Source of the DNA: an uncultured Bacteroidales bacterium
GTDB taxonomy: Bacteria; Bacteroidota; Bacteroidia; Bacteroidales; UBA932
Length of the DNA: 8,623 bases
Direction: 5' to 3'
NCBI GenBank assembly: GCA_946408295.1
Contig: CAMJRT010000040.1
Coordinates: 1 to 8,623 of the forward strand
Below are positions 1 through 6,151 of the stretch, piece after piece (position 1 is the first letter of the stretch; every line of letters begins with the position of its first letter). The translations under genes and the position numbers were made by a program. The notes below the pieces were generated by a model. It was not told the DNA's origin, did no database searches, and saw only the letters and a program-made list of their open reading frames with translations.

Positions 1-1
1 G

Positions 2-1176
2 GGCGGACTTTACGCTTATGCGCAAAATGGTTGTAACCACAGTTTTGACCAGGCTGACGACAAGTCTGTCGTTGCGGGAACCATCCGTTTGGAGAATTAC
101 AAGAACCATGCGGATACCCGCATTTTCGCTGGCGGTTTCCTGGGCTATGCTCTCCCGAACACGACGTTGAGTTTTAAAGATTACGAACTTAACCCCAAAA
201 TCCAGTTGATTCAGCCGGCTGATGACAAGAAAGTATCCTATTTTTGTTTTGGCGGTGTTCTTGGGGGTTGCAATCCGGATGAAAAAGTTACTTCCCTATC
301 TTTCGACGGGATTACCTCCTCAGGAGGGATTGCATTCAAATACAATTCGAAGGCGTGGTCCATTACCAAAGGTTGCTACGGAGGTATTGCTGGTTTTATA
401 AATGGACAGGTTGATTTTGTTGACTGCACGAACGAAGGCGCCATCGGAGCGCGTTTGACCGGATCTGCCGATAATCCCGGCAGGTCACAGGGTTCAGGCA
501 ACAGGATGGGAGGCCTCGTCGGCTATGCCGAGGGTGGCAATGCGTCCTTCGCTTCCTGCCATAACAAGGAGTATGTTTACAACGCCTTTTACTCCAACTA
601 TCCTTTTGCCAGAGTTAGCGATGATAATTACTATTTCAATTCCAAACTCAACGGTATGTTCTGTGGAGGTCTCCTCGGAGCATTCGACTTCAACACTTCG
701 GTAGGGGAAGACAAATTGACGATTACTAACTGCGATAATCCGGCCTGCGTGGATGGCGTCCGGGGTGTTGTAGGAGGGATTGTCGGTTACTGTCAGAACG
801 CTATCATTTCGTCCTGTACGCATGTCGGTCCCGATAATTCTGAAGGACCGGAATATCTTGTGAATAAAAAGGACCAAGTTGGTTTCCAACAAGGCGGTAT
901 TGTCGGCACCATGCGCAAAGGCTCGATTAGTGACTGTACAGTGAAGTGGTTCATCCATGCCGGCGCTCCCGGTTCTTCTGAGTTTGCTTCCTCCGGCGGC
1001 ATACTTGGTCGCGCATACTCAGGCGATGCCGTGACCATCAGCGGATGTAAATTCTACGGCACAATACAGACGACTCCGCCCTCTAACGCTAAAGAACTCT
1101 ATCCAGGGGGTATCGTCGGCTATGGCATGAGCAATACAGTCGTTTCTGATTGCCGTTATGGCGGAAGATTGGTAAA
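2..1176 (+). repeat. Coding tandem repeats, GLUG-type, about 10 units
   Basis: About ten protein-level repeats of irregular length (roughly 25-60 residues). Each has a hydrophobic-Gly-Gly-hydrophobic-x-Gly turn, and most follow it with a beta-strand-like stretch and a Cys-x-Asn/His segment. The repeats are diverged at DNA level and are not exact copies. Units are spaced more irregularly than in gene 3, with longer insertions, for example around residues 195-235 of the visible part. The array runs into the left edge, so the total number is unknown. Confidence 0.75.
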
Positions 1177-1315
1177 GACCAACAATGCAAAAACGAGTGA
1201 AACCTGGGCACAGGAAATTACCAGCGACGAAATCGCGGCAACGAAGGAATATGTCTTTGGTAACGGTACCGGAACAATCAGTGGAGAAATCAAGTATTGG
1301 ATGGGAAATAATTAG
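2..1315 (+). CDS. GLUG-type repeat surface protein, C-terminal part (5' end outside window)
   Basis: The frame is open from base 2 to the TAG at 1313-1315, giving 437 residues with no start codon of its own. The TTG at 89 is an internal Leu codon, because the repeat pattern continues upstream of it (GGLYAYAQNG at the edge). The visible part is almost entirely degenerate repeats with a GGIVGY-like turn followed about 10-20 residues later by a Cys, for example FGGVLGG, YGGIAGF, MGGLVGY, VGGIVGY, QGGIVGT and PGGIVGY. This is the GLUG style of repeat, expected to fold as a right-handed beta-helix in exported bacterial proteins. The chain ends in a short non-repeat tail finishing YWMGNN. No catalytic motif is visible. 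It lies 7 nt upstream of the lipoprotein phosphoesterase gene, and gene 3 downstream carries both parts as one protein, so a joint role is inferred. The missing N-terminus may resemble that of the gene starting at 6152 (lipoprotein signal plus fimbrillin-like domain), but this cannot be seen. Codon use is more AT-rich than in gene 3. The family call is good; the function is unknown. Confidence 0.85.
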   Translation, partial: GGLYAYAQNGCNHSFDQADDKSVVAGTIRLENYKNHADTRIFAGGFLGYALPNTTLSFKDYELNPKIQLIQPADDKKVSYFCFGGVLGGCNPDEKVTSLSFDGITSSGGIAFKYNSKAWSITKGCYGGIAGFINGQVDFVDCTNEGAIGARLTGSADNPGRSQGSGNRMGGLVGYAEGGNASFASCHNKEYVYNAFYSNYPFARVSDDNYYFNSKLNGMFCGGLLGAFDFNTSVGEDKLTITNCDNPACVDGVRGVVGGIVGYCQNAIISSCTHVGPDNSEGPEYLVNKKDQVGFQQGGIVGTMRKGSISDCTVKWFIHAGAPGSSEFASSGGILGRAYSGDAVTISGCKFYGTIQTTPPSNAKELYPGGIVGYGMSNTVVSDCRYGGRLVKTNNAKTSETWAQEITSDEIAATKEYVFGNGTGTISGEIKYWMGNN

Positions 1316-1322
1316 TTTGACT

Positions 1323-3074
1323 ATGAAGAAACACATTGTTCTTTTTCTTTCTTTGATGCTTTTGCCTCTCTTCTCCTGCAACAAGGAGGAGCCGGGAGGT
1401 GGAGGAAAGATCGATCCCCCGATGGATCCCACTGTCTTCGGTACCGTCAAGGGGCAGGATGGTACGCCGATTGCCGATGTAGTTGTTTCGGACGGCATCC
1501 GTTGTGTCAAGACCGACGCCCAAGGGAAATATGCCCTGCCGGTGGACCTTTCCGGCGACCTCAGTGAGACGCTCCAGTATGTGTTCGTCTCAACGCCCAA
1601 GAACTGGTCCGCCCCGTTGACGACCAAAGGTGACATCAAGAAAGGTCCCATTTTTTGGGAGTGGCTCAAGGATCATCCGAAAAGCGGCGGACAGATTACA
1701 GGGGTGGATTTTACGTTAAAACCGATATCCAATCCCGACCGCTTCACCCTCTTCATTTTCGGAGATCCTCAGCCGCGGACCAGCGGAACGAGCGATTATA
1801 CCAACAACTCTGCTTTCCGGGCCGTAGATATCTGTGAAGACATGTACAAGGATATGAAAGAGTATGCTCAGACGAAGACCGGCCCCGTATATGCTATCGG
1901 CCTGGGAGATATCGTCCACCGCAAAGTCTCCTACCTTCCGACCTATCGCCAAAATATGGCGGACGCCGGACTTGTCTGTTACAACATCATCGGCAATCAC
2001 GACCAGGCGAACGAAAGCGGTCAGGCCGTAATTGGGATGACGGATAAAGAAGCCTCCAAAGCCTTTGAAAAGCGGATGGGACCGACGAACTATTCCTTCA
2101 ACCTGGGCAATATGCATTTTCTGATGATTGACAATATGATGGCCCAGGACGGAAAAGAAAGCGATAACTGTCTCACCGGGCTAACGGATGAAATCTGGAC
2201 CTTCGTGCAGAACGATCTCGCCCTTGTCCCGAGTTCCGCTACCATCATGCTCTGTGCCCATTCCCCGATGATGCGTCAACCGGGTCAAAGCGGCGATCGT
2301 ACGGGACCTCATCTCGAAGATCTGCGCAAATTGCTCGGCCGTTTTGAGAAAGTCTATGCTTGGGCGGGCCACACCCACTCTTCTTTCAACTTTGTAGACA
2401 AAAGCAATCCTAAAATTGAAACGCATACCCTCGGCCGTGTGACGGGCGCGCTTTGGACCAACGAGTACCTCTGTGAAAACGGAACGCCCCGCGGTTATAT
2501 GGTGGTGGATTGTCAGGACGGCAACATCAAAAACTGGAAATTCAAACCCATCTTCTGGCAACAGTCCAATCATCTATACAAGGGAGGAGACAAGGAGCCG
2601 AACTACAACTACCGCGATTGGACGTACGATTCCAACGGCCGGGCCATACTGAAACCTGAACTCGGCGGAGGCAACCTCACGGATAACTACCAGATGCAGG
2701 TGTTCAAGCCGGGAGTCTATGAAAACGGATGGCTCTATGTCAATATCTTCCTTTGGGATGAACTCTGGAAAAAGCCGAGACTTACTATTGGAAACGAAGT
2801 GTCTGCTATGACACTGGTTACGGGATATTCATTCGCCGATAGGGAGATGAAAGATTTTTATGCTCGTATCTGGCCCGGATTGGCCGGTCAATGGTTTGAT
2901 CCGAACAAAAAAGCATATACATATGTCGGCCCCTATCCTGATACCCAGAAGACGAACTGCACCTCAATGTTCAAGGTATTTGTTAATGACCCGGGTGATA
3001 TAGGCGAAGGGCAGGTCAGCGTGGAGGATCGTTTCGGCATAACCCATTATTCCGCTACTATTCGTTGGAAATGA
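1323..3074 (+). CDS. Lipoprotein calcineurin-like metallophosphoesterase
   Basis: A 583-residue protein. The start chosen is ATG 1323, because it gives a clean lipoprotein signal (MKK, hydrophobic core, LFSC with Cys19); the same frame is open further upstream but only inside gene 1. Cys19 is followed by Asn-Lys-Glu-Glu, which resembles the acidic export signal of Bacteroidota surface lipoproteins, so an outer-surface location is likely. Residues about 38-130 form a carboxypeptidase-regulatory-like beta-sandwich (MetallophosN type). The catalytic domain follows: D148-P-Q150, GD196, GN225-H226-D227, H313 and GH350-T-H352, the usual metal-ligand series of calcineurin-like phosphoesterases except that motif I is DPQ rather than DxH. 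Residues from about 430 to the end form the C-terminal MetallophosC-type domain (YQMQVF near 457, ending in SATIRWK). The expected activity is hydrolysis of a phosphomonoester or phosphodiester with a two-metal centre; the substrate is not known. No Shine-Dalgarno sequence is evident before the start. The 3' end overlaps gene 3 by 4 nt. Confidence 0.92.
   Translation: MKKHIVLFLSLMLLPLFSCNKEEPGGGGKIDPPMDPTVFGTVKGQDGTPIADVVVSDGIRCVKTDAQGKYALPVDLSGDLSETLQYVFVSTPKNWSAPLTTKGDIKKGPIFWEWLKDHPKSGGQITGVDFTLKPISNPDRFTLFIFGDPQPRTSGTSDYTNNSAFRAVDICEDMYKDMKEYAQTKTGPVYAIGLGDIVHRKVSYLPTYRQNMADAGLVCYNIIGNHDQANESGQAVIGMTDKEASKAFEKRMGPTNYSFNLGNMHFLMIDNMMAQDGKESDNCLTGLTDEIWTFVQNDLALVPSSATIMLCAHSPMMRQPGQSGDRTGPHLEDLRKLLGRFEKVYAWAGHTHSSFNFVDKSNPKIETHTLGRVTGALWTNEYLCENGTPRGYMVVDCQDGNIKNWKFKPIFWQQSNHLYKGGDKEPNYNYRDWTYDSNGRAILKPELGGGNLTDNYQMQVFKPGVYENGWLYVNIFLWDELWKKPRLTIGNEVSAMTLVTGYSFADREMKDFYARIWPGLAGQWFDPNKKAYTYVGPYPDTQKTNCTSMFKVFVNDPGDIGEGQVSVEDRFGITHYSATIRWK
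3071..3074 (+). other. ATGA stop-start overlap (translational coupling)
   Basis: The TGA stop of the lipoprotein phosphoesterase (3072-3074) overlaps the ATG start of the repeat-phosphoesterase fusion (3071-3073). The overlap supports ATG 3071 as the start and suggests that ribosomes finishing gene 2 reinitiate on gene 3. An alternative ATG at 3089 would shorten the N-terminus by six residues and would leave the signal peptide intact. Confidence 0.75.
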
Positions 3075-5977
3075 AGAAATTTCACAAAATGAACGACCCT
3101 TTGAAGAGACGAAAACTCCTTTTATGTACGTTCGCTTTTGCGACCCTGTTCCTTGCTCCCCTTTCTGCGTGGGCGGGTGGCATCGGCAATGCCAAGGACT
3201 TCGAGGCCTTCATCAAGGCCTGCAACGACGGGGAGTCCCTCACTCCCTTCAGCGAGGGCGACACGCTGGTGGTCCTGACGGCCGACATCGACCTCGGCAA
3301 GGTGAAAAAACTGGCGCAGGTTGAGGCGTTCGCTGGTCGCTTCGACGGCCGGGGATTCCGGATTAAGAACTGGAAAAATGCGACGGCCGGACTTTTCAAG
3401 GTGGTGGGCGAGGGCGCCGTGGTGAGCCATCTCATCATCGACAAATCCTGCACGATGAAGGTCAACCACAAGGGCGCGGCTCTCAATGTGGGCTTTATCG
3501 CCGATGAGAACAACGGTACGCTCCTGGGTTGCATCAACGAGGGCGGCATCTCCTTCAAGTGCGGCTTTGTCACGGCCCCGCTCAATGTGGGCGGCCTTGC
3601 CGGCAGCAACCGTTATGTCCTGCGTGAATGCCGCAACGTCGGCAAAATCACGGCGGACGTCAGTTCGGGCGACTTCAAGGAAGAAAACGCCCTGAACCTC
3701 GGCGGCATTGCCGGCGGCGCGACGGCCAAGGCCCTCCGCAGCAGCGTGGCGGTACATTGTGAAAATACCGGCGAGATTTCCGCCATCGGCAACCTGGCCA
3801 ACATCGTCGTGGGCGGCATTTATGGCAACAGCACCCGCACCACTCTCAAATACTGCGTCAACCGGGGGAAAGTTACCGTGGAACTCCGCAAGAGCGAAGA
3901 CGGAAAGCCCGGTATGATTCGGGAAGGCGGCATCGTCGGCCAGGCCAAGGCCGACATCCTCCGCTGCGATAATTTCGGAGCCGTCACCGCGCAGGGTGAA
4001 GCCGGTGGCGCCGTAGCGGGGATTGCGGGCGTTCCCCATAATATCCTCGTCATCGCCGACTGCTTCAACTACGGTGAAGTCAAGGCCCTGGGCGAAGAGG
4101 CTTCCAATGCCGCCGGCATCGCCGGCGCCATCAGCCGTCCCGTCCATATCCGGGGCTGCGTCAACTTCGGGAAAATCGTCTTCGACGGCATCTCCTCCCG
4201 GGCCCGCAGCACCGCCGGCGGTATCGTGGGCAGTATGAGCACGCCCAAGTCGCAAGATGCCGGCGCCTATGTGAGCCGCTGCATCAACCACGGAGAAATT
4301 TACGCAGGCTCCGGAGGCAACAAATACGACAAGACCAACCGCAACGCGATTCACGCGGGCGGAGTCGTCGCTTTCGCGGAAATCCGGGAAGGCCTGCGCG
4401 CGTCCATCAAGGACAATTTCAACGACGGCAAAGTGAACTGTGACGGCGGACGCAAGGGTTCTATCGCGGGAGCGGCCAACGGCGTGAGCGTCAGCGGCAG
4501 TCCCTGCGACGATTGGGCTCAGGTGCTCGACAAACCTGCCAACGACGGTTCCAATGTAACCGGTACCGTCAAAACCCCCGACGGCCAGCCCTTGGAAGGC
4601 ATTTGGATAACTGACGGCACGCAGTATATCAAGACGGCCAAGGATGGTTCCTTCCAAATGGTTTCTGACTTGCAGAAGGCAAAATTCATCTATATGAGCA
4701 TTCCCGCCGATGCCCGTCCCGTTTTGCGTGACGGTGTCCCGATGCACTACCGCCGCGTGCCCCGTTATGCCAAGGCCGTACGTGCCGACCTCGTTCTCGA
4801 AAAGGCGGCGCCCGTCAAAGACTATACGGTGATGATGATTGCCGACCCGCAGGTAAGGCCTTTCGGCTGGGACAACTCGATGGAACGCTGGCACGATACG
4901 GTGGCGCCTGATGCGGAGAGTTTCCGTGCTTCCTGCTCCAGCCCCGTGTACAGCATCAACCTCGGCGATCTCGTTTATAATGAGCCCTCCGCCTGGGAAG
5001 ACTACCTCGACGGCGCAGCCAAAATCAAATGCCCGACCTTCAACGTCATCGGCAACCACGACTACGACCAGAACAACCTGTTCGACACCAATCTGGGCAA
5101 TATCTTCTTTGAGACCTATGTGGGTCCGGAGCACTATTCCTTCGATTTGGGCGACATCCATTACGTGGCCTTCAACGGCATTATGTACGACCGCAAGACC
5201 TCGTCCGACAAGTATTACTACGGTATCGACGACGCGACCCTCGCCTGGCTCAAAGCCGACCTGGAAAATGTCCCAAAAGACAAAATCGTGGTGACCCTGT
5301 CGCACAACAACATCTTCAAGACGCCGAACACTTCGCCCCACGGGTCGCACAGCGTGTATAACCTCAACTACGAGGCGTATTTCAAATTGCTGTCTTCCTA
5401 TCGGGAGGTCTATGCCTGGAACGGCCATTATCACAAGAATTTCTACTACAACTACGCCAATCACTTGGGAAAAGACACCCAGCACGGCGCAGCCAACATC
5501 CAGTGCATCAGCGTGGCCCGCGCCACCGGTGCTTTGCGTTTCAATGCACCCATCGCCTCCCTGGGAGAACCGCAGGGCTATATGGTACTCAATGTGCAGG
5601 GGGATTCCCTGGATTGGTATTACAAGAGCGTCGGCCGCTGCCAGGATTATCAGATGCGCGCTTATGCTCCCGTTCGCACCGGTGACGGCACCGTCAAGGT
5701 CACCATCTGGAACTGGTCCGAGGGTTGGAGCACGCCCGAATGGTACGAAAACGGCGTCAAGGTGGCGGATATGACGTTCACGCCCGGCACCGACCCCGAC
5801 TATGTCGCCTTGTACGACGCTTTTGACAATGAACGCGACCGCAAGTATTGCCAGCCCGAGAAAGATGCCCTCATTTTCTCGGTGACGCCCTCATCCGGGT
5901 GTACGGCGGGAGAGATTCGCGTGAAAGATATGTTCGGCAACGAATATAGCCAAAAAGTAGAATGGAATAATAATTAA
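3071..5977 (+). CDS. Secreted GLUG-repeat / metallophosphoesterase fusion protein
   Basis: A 968-residue protein. The N-terminus has a basic stretch (KRRK, residues 12-15), a hydrophobic core and a likely signal peptidase I site after Ala35 (AWA followed by GG). There is no lipobox, unlike gene 2. Residues about 36-107 form a cap (GDTLVV, TADIDL, AGRFDGRGF) and about 108-476 contain roughly ten GLUG-type repeats (VGGLAG, LGGIAG, EGGIVG, AGGIVG) with Cys-x-Asn-x-Gly segments, read as a right-handed beta-helix. Residues about 495-580 are a carboxypeptidase-regulatory-like or MetallophosN domain (VTGTVKTPDG). The phosphoesterase domain has D592-P-Q594, GD633, GN662-H663-D664, H745 and GH786-Y-H788. 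A MetallophosC-type domain follows (YQM near 861, ending KVEWNNN). It is the same enzyme type as gene 2, with shared segments such as RxTGAL and GYMV, but its C-terminal domain is shorter. It appears to be a one-chain version of genes 1 plus 2. Codon use is markedly more GC-rich than in gene 1. The substrate is unknown, and how the protein is retained or released is unclear because I see no C-terminal sorting domain. Confidence 0.92.
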   Translation: MKKFHKMNDPLKRRKLLLCTFAFATLFLAPLSAWAGGIGNAKDFEAFIKACNDGESLTPFSEGDTLVVLTADIDLGKVKKLAQVEAFAGRFDGRGFRIKNWKNATAGLFKVVGEGAVVSHLIIDKSCTMKVNHKGAALNVGFIADENNGTLLGCINEGGISFKCGFVTAPLNVGGLAGSNRYVLRECRNVGKITADVSSGDFKEENALNLGGIAGGATAKALRSSVAVHCENTGEISAIGNLANIVVGGIYGNSTRTTLKYCVNRGKVTVELRKSEDGKPGMIREGGIVGQAKADILRCDNFGAVTAQGEAGGAVAGIAGVPHNILVIADCFNYGEVKALGEEASNAAGIAGAISRPVHIRGCVNFGKIVFDGISSRARSTAGGIVGSMSTPKSQDAGAYVSRCINHGEIYAGSGGNKYDKTNRNAIHAGGVVAFAEIREGLRASIKDNFNDGKVNCDGGRKGSIAGAANGVSVSGSPCDDWAQVLDKPANDGSNVTGTVKTPDGQPLEGIWITDGTQYIKTAKDGSFQMVSDLQKAKFIYMSIPADARPVLRDGVPMHYRRVPRYAKAVRADLVLEKAAPVKDYTVMMIADPQVRPFGWDNSMERWHDTVAPDAESFRASCSSPVYSINLGDLVYNEPSAWEDYLDGAAKIKCPTFNVIGNHDYDQNNLFDTNLGNIFFETYVGPEHYSFDLGDIHYVAFNGIMYDRKTSSDKYYYGIDDATLAWLKADLENVPKDKIVVTLSHNNIFKTPNTSPHGSHSVYNLNYEAYFKLLSSYREVYAWNGHYHKNFYYNYANHLGKDTQHGAANIQCISVARATGALRFNAPIASLGEPQGYMVLNVQGDSLDWYYKSVGRCQDYQMRAYAPVRTGDGTVKVTIWNWSEGWSTPEWYENGVKVADMTFTPGTDPDYVALYDAFDNERDRKYCQPEKDALIFSVTPSSGCTAGEIRVKDMFGNEYSQKVEWNNN
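3392..4498 (+). repeat. Coding tandem repeats, GLUG-type, about 10 units
   Basis: About ten protein-level repeats of roughly 30-45 residues, more regular than those in gene 1. The usual form is aliphatic-Gly-Gly-Ile-x-Gly, 10-20 variable residues, then Cys-x-Asn-x-Gly-x-Ile/Val (CRNVGKI, CVNRGKV, CDNFGAV, CFNYGEV, CVNFGKI, CINHGEI). The last unit before the linker to the phosphoesterase (KGSIAGAANG) is shortened and lacks the Cys-x-Asn part. Confidence 0.8.
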
Positions 5978-5996
5978 GTATCTTATTTTGAATTAT

Positions 5997-6149
5997 ATGA
6001 ATAAAAAAATCTCTTTTTCTCAACAGCGGAAAGCCCGCTACGAGGCGCCCAGGATGTCCGGCCCTTATGAGGTCCGGCGGTCTTTTATGACCGGAAGCAA
6101 CACGGGAATGACCATCCCGGAAATTGTAGAAGAAGAATTGGAATGGTAA
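5997..6149 (+). CDS. Small hypothetical protein, 50 residues
   Basis: ATG 5997 to TAA 6147-6149 encodes 50 residues. It lies 19 nt after the fusion gene, and its stop is only 2 nt before the ATG of the next gene, so the frame fills the space between two genes almost exactly; this is the main support for it being real. The N-terminal half is basic (NKK, QQRKAR, VRRSF) and the C-terminus is acidic (EIVEEELEW). There is no signal peptide, membrane segment or Cys. It contains YEAPRM and later FMTGSNTGM, which loosely recalls short Bacteroidales peptides with a Tyr-x-x-Pro start and a Ser/Gly/Asn-rich middle; that resemblance is from memory and weak. I do not recognise a family. It could act as a leader or coupling ORF for the gene at 6152, since termination 2 nt before that start would favour reinitiation. 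The upstream bases are AT-rich, as is common for Bacteroidota starts. Confidence 0.55.
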   Translation: MNKKISFSQQRKARYEAPRMSGPYEVRRSFMTGSNTGMTIPEIVEEELEW

Positions 6150-6151
6150 TT

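Noticed and set aside
1185..1322. Upstream extension of the gene 2 frame into gene 1
   Set aside because: Using a start before 1323 would overlap gene 1 by over 100 nt and bury the lipoprotein signal inside the protein. The ATG at 1323 gives a standard lipoprotein N-terminus.
1313..1322. TAGTTTG before gene 2 as a promoter -7 box
   Set aside because: It has the wrong spacing for TAnnTTTG and lies immediately before the start codon within a 7-nt gap, so chance is more likely.
3122..5485. Open frame of about 2.4 kb (787 codons) on the minus strand opposite gene 3
   Set aside because: It is in exact codon register with gene 3, so its stops could arise only where gene 3 uses TTA, CTA or TCA, which this GC-rich gene rarely uses. 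The translated product shows no recognisable domain, while the + strand has a signal peptide and a full catalytic motif series.
5978..5996. Possible Bacteroides-type promoter (TATTTTG at 5984-5990) or terminator (TAAG-TAT-CTTA) between gene 3 and the small ORF
   Set aside because: The -7 consensus TAnnTTTG needs two spacer bases and only one is present, no matching upstream element is convincing, and the site would put the transcript start almost on the ATG. The inverted repeat is only 4 bp, too weak for a terminator.
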